A DNA stretch of 37,483 nucleotides from Candidatus Krumholzibacteriia bacterium (lineage in GTDB: Bacteria > Krumholzibacteriota > Krumholzibacteriia > Krumholzibacteriales > Krumholzibacteriaceae), in the NCBI GenBank assembly GCA_025453655.1, contig JALOPX010000005.1:1-37483 (forward strand), in the 5' to 3' direction. How positions within the stretch are numbered: the first letter of the stretch is position 1; each line of letters begins with the position of its first letter. Below, piece after piece: positions 17,030-25,312 of this stretch. The notes under the pieces were generated by a model. The model had not been told where the DNA came from. It made no database searches and worked only from the letters and a program-made list of their open reading frames with translations. Position numbers and translations under genes: made by a program.

Positions 17030-19750
17030 CTATCTCAAAAGAACCATCTTCTTAGAGATCGTGTCCTTTCCCACCGTGAGCCGGTAGAAGTAGACCCCCG
17101 AGCTCACGGGATCCCCGTTCGAGCCGAGGCCCCTCCAGTCGACCTTATGCGGCCCCTTCTTCTGCATCGTCCCGTCGAGCAGGCGTGTGACGAGCCTTCC
17201 CGAGGCGTCGTACACTTCGAGCCTGACGGCGGCATCGGCGGGGAGGTAGAAGCCGATGGTGGTCGCCGGGTTGAACGGGTTCGGATAATTCTGGTGAAGC
17301 GTCAGCGGCATCGCCGGCGTCGCTATCGACTCGGTCTCGAAGAGCGTCCTGCTTTCCGCGCCGTCCGAGAGAATCACCCGGTACTGGTAGGTGTTTCCCG
17401 GCTCGACGCTCCTGTCGATCATCGAGAACGAAAGGCCGTCGCGCGCGATCCCGGGAGCGGGGAGCTCGTCGAATACGCCGCCGGAGGAGCGGAGCACGTC
17501 GAAGCTCGCGTCCTCGTCTGCCTCGGCGAGGGTCCACGAGATCTCCACGAAAGATCCCGAGAACACGGCGGCGAAACTCTTGAGCAATGTGCCGAGATAA
17601 ACATCCTCGGGCCGCAGTAGCGCCTCGGGCCCCATGTTTCCGTGCCGGTCGACTGCAACCAGCTTGTAGTAGGGGGCAAGCCCCTTCGACCAGGTCCCGT
17701 CAAAGAGCGCCGTCCCCTCGGTCGACCCGAAAAGGCTCGAGCCGTCGGCGACGAAGAACTCGTTGTCTCCTTTATAGACGTTATACTTCCAGATATCGCC
17801 CGCAGCGTTTGCCGTCCATGTAATGTTGAGCCCGTCGGGGGAGGCGGTCTCATGTCCCTCCAACCCTCCGGTCAGCCCCGGCGCGAGATTGTCCACCGAG
17901 TACCCCGTATCCGGCATCGATGTGGCGAATACCCCCGCGGTCGAAGAGTGCGCGGTGACGATGAAAACCTCGAACGGAATTCCCGTTTCCGTTGAATCGT
18001 CCTTTGTCGGAACGGCTATGTTGTAAAGGGTGTCGCGCGTTGCGAACCAGAAACCGACCGACTCCCAGAGACCGTCGGGCAGGCCGAGGAGAAGCGCCCT
18101 TTCGCCGTCGACCTTAAGGCCGGTCGCGGTCGAAGGATCGGAAAGAAGGGCCAGGAGCTGTGAACGATCGGTGGAATCTTCGGCGGGCGGCGCCATCGGA
18201 CCGCCGCCGCCATCGGGGATCTCACGCCAGACGTTGTATCCGAATATCGGATTCGCCTCTCCCGCGACGTCGAGCGACGAGGCCCTCGTCGTGATCCGGA
18301 CCCATCCGCCCTGATCCGCCGGCATGTCGAGGCAGGAAAGTATCTCCGGCTCGGGGCTTCCGGTGAGACCCGATGCGCCGACTCGCTGGCAATAAATATC
18401 TGAATATCCCGGCCTGTAATCCTCCCAGGCGATGATGGCTCCGCCGAGTCCGTCCGGAGCGATCGCCGGCGCGAATTGATAGTTTTCGGCGGTGCATACG
18501 TTAATGCCGCTGGAACCCCAGAGCCGGCTGCCGGCATGTTCCATTCTCTGGGCGTAAATGTCGAGCTCCCCGTATTCGTCCATGTAGAGGTCCAGTGTTA
18601 TTATCGCCCCTCCGCAGCCGTCGGATTTAATGGTCAGGGTTTCCTCTTCAAAGGAATAACAGGGAAGGGCAAGCACGCCATACTGGCCCCACGCCCTGGT
18701 GCCGTCCGGGTCGAACCGCTGCGCGTAGATATCGTAGGTGTCTCCGGTTCGATTGTCGTACCAGGCCGCGATCACGCCTCCCGAGCCGTCAGGAGCCAGC
18801 CTCGGCGCGTATTTATTGTAGAAGTATCCTTCGTCGTCGCAGACTGATATTCCATCGGTCTGCCATACAGGGGAACCGTTCAGGTCGACATATTGAATAA
18901 AAGCGTCGTTGTATCCATAGCGGCTGTCGGGCCACGCGATGAACGCTCCTCCGCCCGAAGCGGGGGCCATTATAACGGAAGTCGGGTATCCGCCGGCGGT
19001 GCAGACCGGATTCCCGTCAGTGCTCCAGAGGGGGTCGCCGTCACCATTGATCCGCTGGGCGTAGACCTCTGAGCCGACGCGATAGTCGAGCCAGGCGATG
19101 ATGACGCCGCCGAAGCCGTCCGGCACGATTTTGGGGAAATACTGATCTCCAGCGTAAGTGCATACACCGACCCCGTCTCCCCAGAGGATGGTTCCCGATC
19201 CATCGACCCTCTGGGCGTAGATGTCGCGGTAGCCGTTTCGGTACTCATCCCATACGGCGATCAGGCCTCCTGCGCCGTCAGAAATGGCGGAAACACTGAA
19301 CACGTTAAGAGCAGCCGGGCATATGTTTATTCCGTTCTCCTGCCAGAGCATGTTCCCTTCGTAGTCGATTCTCTGCGCATACACCATCGCGGTCCCGCCA
19401 CGTTCGTCGTTCCACAGGATGATCAGGCCTCCGGCGCCGTCGCTGACCATTCCAGCCATGTATTGGTTGGCAACGGCCGTGCACACGGGAACGCCGCCCG
19501 GGCCCCCGAAGGCAACCCCGTCGAAGCCGACCATGTTTCCGTAGATGTCGGTATCAATGCCGGAGCGCGAGTCCGTCCATCCGACATAGGCCCCGTACGC
19601 TCCATTAGGGAGGAGCCTGACGGTTGTCTGGTCGTAATCGGCCGAGCCGACGGGCACGCCGTCCTTCACCCACTGCGCGTGCGCCGCGGAAGCGGCGAAT
19701 ATTACGCAGACGAGGGCAAGGATCGATGAAAATCTTGAGCGCATCTTCAT
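17030..19750 (-). CDS. Secreted eight-repeat protein with FlgD/T9SS-like C-terminal domain (paralogue B)
   Basis: A 906-residue exported protein with the same plan as the gene at 2846-5266. The start has an excellent ribosome site, GGAGGTGAT about 4 bases upstream, and a signal peptide (FSSILALVCVIFAASAAHA). Residues 26 to about 455 hold eight repeats of ~50-57 residues with the core DGxGGxIIAWxDxRxGxxDIYAQR; as in paralogue A, the eighth repeat reads DIYCQR. After it both proteins have a (G/A)DQGG segment. Two or three fibronectin-III-like domains follow (about 540-815), then a C-terminal module: NYPNPFNPATTIGFYLP, VYDASGRLVTRLL, SSGVYFYRLTVG. Family knowledge: such C-terminal modules direct secretion or anchoring in FCB-group bacteria. 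Function of the repeat domain is unknown; an eight-bladed propeller is my inference. Confidence 0.8.
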   Translation of the reverse strand: MKMRSRFSSILALVCVIFAASAAHAQWVKDGVPVGSADYDQTTVRLLPNGAYGAYVGWTDSRSGIDTDIYGNMVGFDGVAFGGPGGVPVCTAVANQYMAGMVSDGAGGLIILWNDERGGTAMVYAQRIDYEGNMLWQENGINICPAALNVFSVSAISDGAGGLIAVWDEYRNGYRDIYAQRVDGSGTILWGDGVGVCTYAGDQYFPKIVPDGFGGVIIAWLDYRVGSEVYAQRINGDGDPLWSTDGNPVCTAGGYPTSVIMAPASGGGAFIAWPDSRYGYNDAFIQYVDLNGSPVWQTDGISVCDDEGYFYNKYAPRLAPDGSGGVIAAWYDNRTGDTYDIYAQRFDPDGTRAWGQYGVLALPCYSFEEETLTIKSDGCGGAIITLDLYMDEYGELDIYAQRMEHAGSRLWGSSGINVCTAENYQFAPAIAPDGLGGAIIAWEDYRPGYSDIYCQRVGASGLTGSPEPEILSCLDMPADQGGWVRITTRASSLDVAGEANPIFGYNVWREIPDGGGGPMAPPAEDSTDRSQLLALLSDPSTATGLKVDGERALLLGLPDGLWESVGFWFATRDTLYNIAVPTKDDSTETGIPFEVFIVTAHSSTAGVFATSMPDTGYSVDNLAPGLTGGLEGHETASPDGLNITWTANAAGDIWKYNVYKGDNEFFVADGSSLFGSTEGTALFDGTWSKGLAPYYKLVAVDRHGNMGPEALLRPEDVYLGTLLKSFAAVFSGSFVEISWTLAEADEDASFDVLRSSGGVFDELPAPGIARDGLSFSMIDRSVEPGNTYQYRVILSDGAESRTLFETESIATPAMPLTLHQNYPNPFNPATTIGFYLPADAAVRLEVYDASGRLVTRLLDGTMQKKGPHKVDWRGLGSNGDPVSSGVYFYRLTVGKDTISKKMVLLR

Positions 19751-20053
19751 GCGATCACCTCCAGGTTGGGTTCGTTAAAAAAATTCCATCAGAAACCGGA
19801 CGATGTGATGCACGCTGTCCCGGAGCTGGAGGCAGTATATCAGGTGCTCAAAATATTCAAATAGAATATTCTTTGAAATGCGCCGCAGGGGGCAATATCG
19901 TTTTGGTAATGCGATCAAACTGGTTCTTCAATCTAAAATTAGACTCGACAATGAAATAATACCGCTTATACTTCTTGAGTAATGGTTGCCGACTGACAAA
20001 CCCGATCACATATAGGCATTTGTCACATATTCAGAAAGTGAGATGACGTTGTA
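19751..20053. other. Divergent intergenic region, repeat protein B / DEAD-box helicase
   Basis: 303 bp with an A/T-rich core. AATATTC (19852-19858) and GAATATT (19864-19870) form a 7-bp inverted repeat. On the minus strand TTGAAT (19860-19855) and TATACT (19839-19834), spacer 15, are a weak promoter candidate for the repeat protein that overlaps this inverted repeat. The rightward promoter is listed separately. Confidence 0.45.
19945..19972 (+). promoter_or_regulatory. Candidate promoter of the DEAD-box helicase gene
   Basis: TCGACA (19945-19950, 5 of 6 matches) and TATACT (19967-19972, 5 of 6) are 16 bp apart. Transcription would start near 19979 and leave a leader of about 75 bases, a length often seen for cold-responsive helicase genes, though no cold-shock box is recognisable. 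Confidence 0.5.
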
Positions 20054-21280
20054 ATGATGCAATCGAAAACAAGTTTCTTCGGCCTCGGCATCGCGCCGGG
20101 CCTTCTCTCGGTGCTGGATTCGCTGAAATTCACCGTTCCGACCCCCATCCAGGAGGCGGCGATCCCGATCGCCATCGAGGGCAAGGACGTCATCGGAGTG
20201 GCGCAGACCGGGACGGGCAAGACAATAGCGTTCGGCGTCCCGATGGTCCAGCGCCTCGCGAACGGCAAGGGCAGGGGGCTGGTGCTCGTGCCGACGCGCG
20301 AGCTCGCCATCCAGGTCCACGAGGATCTTACGAAACTCACGCGCGCGTTCAAGCTTCGGACCGCCGTGGTGATCGGCGGCGAACCGATGTTCCGCCAGAT
20401 CAGACAACTGCGGGATAATCCGAGCATCATCATCGCGACCCCGGGACGCCTCAACGACCACATCGAGCAGAAGCAGGTCCGTCTGAACGATGTCGGCATC
20501 CTGGTGCTCGACGAGGCCGACCGGATGCTCGATATGGGTTTTCTGCCTCAGATCGAGCGAATTATAAAGATGATTCCGAAGACCCGCCAGACGATGCTCT
20601 TCTCGGCCACGATGCAGCCCAGCGTTCTGCAGATCGCCTCGCGTTACATGCATCTTCCGGTTCGCACGGAGATAGCGCCTTCGGGCTCGACGCCGGATCT
20701 CGTGGCGCAGGAGATCCTCTTTGTCATGAAGGAGCAGAAGAACAACCTTCTCGGCGAGCTCCTCAAACAATACTCGGGATCCGTGCTGCTCTTCGTTCGG
20801 ACCAAGCGGGGGGCGGCGAGGGTGGCAAGACTGCTTCGCGGGATGGGATACACCGCGGCCGAGATACACGCGGACCGGACCCAGCCCCAGCGCAAGAAGG
20901 CCCTGGATGGATTCAAGAGCGGCGCGTATCGCGTTCTCGTCGCGACCGACGTCGCGGCGCGCGGCATCGACGTCAAGGATATAGAGCTTGTCATCAACTA
21001 CGATCTGCCCGACGACGTCGGGAACTACGTGCACCGCATCGGCCGCACGGGACGGGCCGGAAAGCAGGGGCACGCGATCACCTTCGCGACGCCCGACCAG
21101 AGCAGCGACGTCAGGGAAATCGAGAAATTCATGAGCGCCGCGATCCCCGTGTCGGCGCACTCGAAGATCCCGGAAGGGATGCTGGCTCCTCCGCCCAAGG
21201 CGCCCGTCAAGAAACCGCCGTTCGGAAGGTACCCGAGCCGCACCCCGAGCAGGTTCAGCCCGCGCTCCAGGAGAAGATGA
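20054..21280 (+). CDS. DEAD-box ATP-dependent RNA helicase (RhlE-like)
   Basis: A 408-residue RNA helicase that remodels RNA duplexes, typically in ribosome assembly or mRNA decay. All motifs are present in order: Q motif (TPIQEAAIPIA), I AQTGTGKT, Ia PTRELA, Ib TPGR, II DEAD, III SAT, IV LLFVRTKRGAARVA, V ATDVAARGID and VI HRIGRTGRAG. The C-terminal ~40 residues are Pro/Lys/Arg-rich (PPPKAPVKKPPFGRYPSRTP), a likely RNA-binding tail as in RhlE and CsdA relatives. The start has two adjacent ATG codons (20054, 20057) and only a weak ribosome site, so either may be used. Three small genes follow on the same strand. Confidence 0.95.
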   Translation: MMQSKTSFFGLGIAPGLLSVLDSLKFTVPTPIQEAAIPIAIEGKDVIGVAQTGTGKTIAFGVPMVQRLANGKGRGLVLVPTRELAIQVHEDLTKLTRAFKLRTAVVIGGEPMFRQIRQLRDNPSIIIATPGRLNDHIEQKQVRLNDVGILVLDEADRMLDMGFLPQIERIIKMIPKTRQTMLFSATMQPSVLQIASRYMHLPVRTEIAPSGSTPDLVAQEILFVMKEQKNNLLGELLKQYSGSVLLFVRTKRGAARVARLLRGMGYTAAEIHADRTQPQRKKALDGFKSGAYRVLVATDVAARGIDVKDIELVINYDLPDDVGNYVHRIGRTGRAGKQGHAITFATPDQSSDVREIEKFMSAAIPVSAHSKIPEGMLAPPPKAPVKKPPFGRYPSRTPSRFSPRSRRR

Positions 21281-21332
21281 CCGTATGCGCCGCGAAATGC
21301 GGTTGCAATGATCCGCTTTAAAGGAGGTTGTC

Positions 21333-21893
21333 ATGGTAGGACTTGGCATGCTGTGGCTTCCGATTTTGCTTTCGGCCGTCGCGGCCTTTCTCGCGAGCTG
21401 CGTCATTCACATGGCGCTCCCGTGGCACAATAACGACTATCGCAAAGCGCCAAATGAGGACGAGTTGATGGACGCTATGCGCCCGTTTGCCATCCCGCCA
21501 GGCGACTATTCGGTCCCGCGCGCCTCGAGCATGAAGGAGATGGGTTCGCCGGGGTTCGCCGCGAAGATGAAGAAGGGCCCCGTCTTCATGCTGACGATGC
21601 TGCCAAACGGACCTGTATCGATGGTGAAGAGCCTCGTGCTGTGGTTCGTCTACATGGTCGTCGTCGGCATATTCGCCGCCTATGTGTCGGGCCGCGCTCT
21701 TCCGGCCGGCGCGGAATTCCGCCAGGTTTTCCGTTTCACGGGGACCACGGCCTTCATCGGCTACTCGCTGGCGCTCTGGCAGATGACGATCTGGTACAAT
21801 CGCTCGTGGGCGGCGACATTAAGGTCGACGATCGACGGCCTGGTCTACGCGCTCGCCGGGGCCGCCGTTTTCGGGTGGCTGTGGCCGGGGTGA
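21333..21893 (+). CDS. Hypothetical integral membrane protein
   Basis: A 186-residue protein that I recognise only as a small membrane protein of unknown function. A very good ribosome site, AAGGAGG (21321-21327), sits 5 bases before the ATG. Hydrophobic helices lie at about 5-28, 97-120, 132-150 and 163-185. Between the first and second is a soluble stretch with [22 protein letters not shown] and [18 protein letters not shown]. It starts 52 bp after the helicase stop and may be co-transcribed with it. Confidence 0.75.
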   Translation: MVGLGMLWLPILLSAVAAFLASCVIHMALPWHNNDYRKAPNEDELMDAMRPFAIPPGDYSVPRASSMKEMGSPGFAAKMKKGPVFMLTMLPNGPVSMVKSLVLWFVYMVVVGIFAAYVSGRALPAGAEFRQVFRFTGTTAFIGYSLALWQMTIWYNRSWAATLRSTIDGLVYALAGAAVFGWLWPG

Positions 21894-22001
21894 TACGGCC
21901 GGCCATCGGAAATAGCTGGTGGCGGGGTGAATTTCTTAAGCGGCGTCAAAGGCTCTTTTATCTGCGCCGCCGTTCGAATCTTTTCCTGGAAGGGGAATAA
22001 A

Positions 22002-22178
22002 ATGAGTGGAAATTACGCCAGCGTCGGTTTCGTGACCTTTCTGTTCGGGATCTTCTGCGCGTACTGGGCGCAGATGACGAAGCGCAGCGCGTGGGCCTGG
22101 TTTTTCTTCGGGCTTTTTCTCGCGCCGATCGCCGGTGTCGTGCTTCTGAACAAGAATTCGAAGGATAAAGCGGCGTAA
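22002..22178 (+). CDS. Small two-helix membrane protein
   Basis: A 58-residue membrane protein. AAGGGG about 7 bases upstream supports the ATG at 22002; the frame is open 25 codons further upstream without a ribosome site. Helix 1 covers about 5-21 (VGFVTFLFGIFCAYWAQ) and helix 2 about 28-48 (AWAWFFFGLFLAPIAGVVLL), with a KR loop between. The hairpin plan with W and F at the start of helix 2 is like many short 'phospholipase_D-nuclease N-terminal'-type membrane ORFs. Function unknown. Confidence 0.7.
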   Translation: MSGNYASVGFVTFLFGIFCAYWAQMTKRSAWAWFFFGLFLAPIAGVVLLNKNSKDKAA

Positions 22179-22213
22179 GGATGACTGTGTTTGCCGCACG
22201 GAAAGGATCGGCG

Positions 22214-22750
22214 ATGGATCGAAAATCGATGGAGAGGCTTTTCGAGGAGCACGGCTGCGGCGATTTCAAATTTTTCGATCCCCGCGATATCGTGACGGGG
22301 CAGTGGGTGAGGATGAAGTGCCGTTTCGGCTGCCATCACTACGGCAAGGGGGCCCTCTGCCCGCCGAATGCGCCTTCGGTCGCGGAGTGCAGGGAGTTTT
22401 TCGGGGAATACGGCGAAGCCGTGATCTTCCATTTCAGCAGGCGCCTGGACGATCCCGAGCAAAGGCACGAATGGTCGAGGTCGATCAACAGGATCCTCCA
22501 GAAGGTGGAGCGCGCCGTATTCCTTTCCGGGAAATACCGCGCCTTCATGATGTTCATCGATCCGTGCAATTTCTGCGAGGAATGCGTGGGCCCCGGCGGT
22601 GATTGCAGGGAGCCGAGAGCCGCGAGGCCCTCGCCCGAGGGGCTCGCCGTCGACGTCTTCTCCACTGCGAGAAAATGCGGATACGACATCCAGGTCCTGA
22701 AGGAATACACCGACGAGATGAACCGCTTCGCCATCCTGCTCGTCGAATGA
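22214..22750 (+). CDS. DUF2284-family cysteine-rich metal-binding protein
   Basis: A 178-residue predicted metal-binding protein. Two cysteine groups fit DUF2284: KCRFGCHHYGKGALCPP (Cys36, Cys40, Cys49) and DPCNFCEECVGPGGDC (Cys118, Cys121, Cys124, Cys131). These could hold one or two iron-sulfur clusters. Members are often found in anaerobes near corrinoid or methyltransferase genes; none is adjacent here. AAAGGA 7 bases before the ATG at 22214 favours this start over the in-frame ATG at 22181, which has its purine run too close. It ends convergently, 9 bp from the permease gene. Confidence 0.85.
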   Translation: MDRKSMERLFEEHGCGDFKFFDPRDIVTGQWVRMKCRFGCHHYGKGALCPPNAPSVAECREFFGEYGEAVIFHFSRRLDDPEQRHEWSRSINRILQKVERAVFLSGKYRAFMMFIDPCNFCEECVGPGGDCREPRAARPSPEGLAVDVFSTARKCGYDIQVLKEYTDEMNRFAILLVE

Positions 22751-22759
22751 TTCACCCGC

Positions 22760-25156
22760 TCACTCGTACCTGATCACCTCGACCGGGTTCGAGCGCGCCG
22801 CCTTCACCGCCTGGAAGCTCACCGTCGCAAGGGCGATGACCAGCGCCAGCCCCCCGGATACGATGAAAATCGGCCACCTGATCTCCGTGTGATATGCGAA
22901 GTTCTCGAGCCACTTGCCGAGGGCGAACCAGGCGACGGGCCACGCGACGAGATTGGCCGCGAGGACCCATACCGTGAACTGCCTCGATAGCAGGGCGACG
23001 ATCGACGATATCGACGCGCCGAGAACCTTGCGTATACCTATTTCCCTCGTCCTCTGCTCGGCGGCGAAGGACGCGAGGCCGAAAAGGCCGAGGCACGCTA
23101 TGAATATCCCCAGGAGGGTGAAGGCGAAGAATATCCTTTCTAGCTTCTCCTCGGCCCTGTATTGCAGGTCGAACGATTCGTCGAGGAAGGTGTATTCGAA
23201 GGGGCGCGCCGGATCGAAGGCCGCCCATTTTTCGCCGAGGAACGCGAGCGTCGCCGGGATGTCGTCCGGCTTGATCCGCACGAAGACGTTTCGCATGTAA
23301 TTCGGGTCCCTGAAGATGATGAGCGGCTCGACCCTCATGTGAAGCGACTTGTAGTGGAAATCCTTCACGACGCCGACCACGGTGAAGGGCGTGCGCGTTT
23401 CATCGCCGCTGAAGCGGATCTTTTTGCCGATCGGGTCGTCCCAGCCTATCTCCCTAGCCGCCGCTTCGTTGATGAGGATGGTCCCGGCCGTGTCCGCGGG
23501 GAAATCCTTCGAGAAATTGCGCCCGGCGGCGAGCTCCATCCCCATCGCGCCGATATATTCGTCGTCTATGTACTGCGAGTTCATCATCTGGGCCCGCCCT
23601 TCGGCAAACCCTTCGGGCACGAAGCTTCCGCCGCTCGAAATGCCCCCCGGCACGTGGGACGAGGCGGCGACGCCGAGCACGCCCGCGCCTCCGGCGATTA
23701 CTTCCTTGAAGGCTCCGACCGATCTTATGAGGCTTCTGTCCATGACCGGGATGACGACGACCTGCTCCATGTCGAACCCCAGGTCGCTCTTCTTCATGTA
23801 TCTGAGCTGGTCGATTATGAGGCCGGTTCCGATGATAAGGCAGATCGATATGGCGAATTGCAGCACCACGAGGGCTCGGCGGAAGGCCGCCCCCGAACCT
23901 CCGGCGCCGAGGCGGCTCTTAAGGACGAGCGCCGGCCTGAAGGAGGATAGAAGAAGGGCCGGGTAGCTGCCGGCCGCGAGGCCGACGAGAAGGGCGAACA
24001 GGACGAGACCGGGCGCCGTCCACAGGCCGCCGAAAATCGAAAGGCTCAGCTCCCCGCCGGCGAGGGAATTGAAATACGGGAGCATCAATCTCGCGAGAAC
24101 GATGGCGATGGCGAGCGACAGGAAGCTGAAAAAGACCGATTCACCGAAGAACTGGGCGGCGACCTGCCTTCTGCCGGCGCCGAGGACCTTTCTCACGCCG
24201 ATTTCCCTCGCCCTCGTCGACGAGCGAGCCGTCGAGAGGTTCATGAAGTTGATGCACGCCATCGCCAGTATGAAAAGGGCGACGACGCCGAATATGTAGA
24301 CGTACATGATGTCGCCGTTCGGTTCGATCTCGTGCCTCTTGTGCGAATGCAGGTGTATGTCGGCAAGGGGAGTCAGCGAATACTCGACGTCGGCTCCCGC
24401 CTCCCTGAACGAATCGCCTATATATTTTTCCTTCATCGCGGGCAGTTTCTTCTCCAGTTCCCTGTAGTCGGCCCCCCCGGCGAGAAGGACGTACCCGTAG
24501 CTGCCGAAATAGCTGGACCAGGATTCGACAGTCTCCCTGTTCCTTTCGAGGAAGGTCCGGAACGAAAGAAGGGCGTCGAATCGGAAATGGGAATTCGCCG
24601 GGACGTCGGCGATGACGCCCGTGACCTCGAATTCGTCCGTGCCGTTGAGCTTAAGCGTCCTGCCGACCGGGTTGTCGCCGCCGTAATATTTCTCCGACAT
24701 GCCCTGCGTGATGACGACGGTATTGGCGCGGGCGAGGGCCCCGGCGGGGTTGCCGCGCAGCATCGGGAAGGTGAATATGTCGAAGACCGTCTCCTCAGCG
24801 TAGTAGATCTTCTCCTCGTAGAATTTTTTCCCCTCGCTCTCCACCAGCACCTTGCGCCTCGGCACGAAGCGAACGGAGTTCTCCACTTCGGGGAAATCGT
24901 TTCTCATCGCGAGGGTGGGGGGGAAGTTGGTCGAGGCGATCGGATTCGCCTGGTCGCCGAGGGTCAGGACCGCCTCGAGGCGGAAGATCCTGGCGGCCTT
25001 TTCGTGATGGCGGTCGTAGCCGAGCTCGGAGCGGATATAGGCTCCGATCATCAGCACGCATGCCATCCCGACCGCCAGGCCGAGTATATTAATTATGGAA
25101 AATGTCCTGTGTTTTTTCAGGTTTCTAACGACGATCAGAAGGCAGGTTTTAAACAT
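22760..25156 (-). CDS. MacB/FtsX-type ABC permease
   Basis: A 798-residue permease with two MacB periplasmic-core domains and two FtsX domains. The first helix (FSIINILGLAVGMACVLMIGAYI) leads to an extracytoplasmic domain to about residue 280. The FtsX core around 285-420 includes FMNLSTARSSTRAREIGVRKVLGA, and a second core and FtsX domain close the protein (EQRTREIGIRKVLGAS, then SNPVEVIRYE at the C-terminus). This is the common Bacteroidota/FCB type with roughly eight helices. Such permeases move lipoproteins, peptides or drugs or relay mechanical force, and need a MacB/LolD-like ATPase; none is adjacent. I chose the ATG at 25156, with GAGGA about 9 bases upstream; the frame extends 35 codons further into non-coding sequence. 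Confidence 0.9.
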   Translation of the reverse strand: MFKTCLLIVVRNLKKHRTFSIINILGLAVGMACVLMIGAYIRSELGYDRHHEKAARIFRLEAVLTLGDQANPIASTNFPPTLAMRNDFPEVENSVRFVPRRKVLVESEGKKFYEEKIYYAEETVFDIFTFPMLRGNPAGALARANTVVITQGMSEKYYGGDNPVGRTLKLNGTDEFEVTGVIADVPANSHFRFDALLSFRTFLERNRETVESWSSYFGSYGYVLLAGGADYRELEKKLPAMKEKYIGDSFREAGADVEYSLTPLADIHLHSHKRHEIEPNGDIMYVYIFGVVALFILAMACINFMNLSTARSSTRAREIGVRKVLGAGRRQVAAQFFGESVFFSFLSLAIAIVLARLMLPYFNSLAGGELSLSIFGGLWTAPGLVLFALLVGLAAGSYPALLLSSFRPALVLKSRLGAGGSGAAFRRALVVLQFAISICLIIGTGLIIDQLRYMKKSDLGFDMEQVVVIPVMDRSLIRSVGAFKEVIAGGAGVLGVAASSHVPGGISSGGSFVPEGFAEGRAQMMNSQYIDDEYIGAMGMELAAGRNFSKDFPADTAGTILINEAAAREIGWDDPIGKKIRFSGDETRTPFTVVGVVKDFHYKSLHMRVEPLIIFRDPNYMRNVFVRIKPDDIPATLAFLGEKWAAFDPARPFEYTFLDESFDLQYRAEEKLERIFFAFTLLGIFIACLGLFGLASFAAEQRTREIGIRKVLGASISSIVALLSRQFTVWVLAANLVAWPVAWFALGKWLENFAYHTEIRWPIFIVSGGLALVIALATVSFQAVKAARSNPVEVIRYE

Positions 25157-25312
25157 TCTCTGTCCTCTCGGGCCGGGGGTTTCAAGGTTGCCGTTATTTC
25201 TTTTACGCCGGGGGGATTCGAAAAGTTTCCATTGTCTTCGAAGCCTGGGACGGCGCCGCATTTTGCGGTTATTTCCATTGCTTCGGGCGTGCGGAATTCA
25301 TATGCTGGCGGC

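Noticed and set aside
20006-21406. A 466-codon leftward frame across the DEAD-box helicase gene
   Set aside because: Antisense shadow; all helicase motifs are on the plus strand.
24332-25312. A reading frame that would extend the glycosyltransferase N-terminus by 327 codons
   Set aside because: This part is antisense to the MacB/FtsX permease gene and its upstream region, lacks any family resemblance, and the transmembrane protein begins sensibly at 25313.
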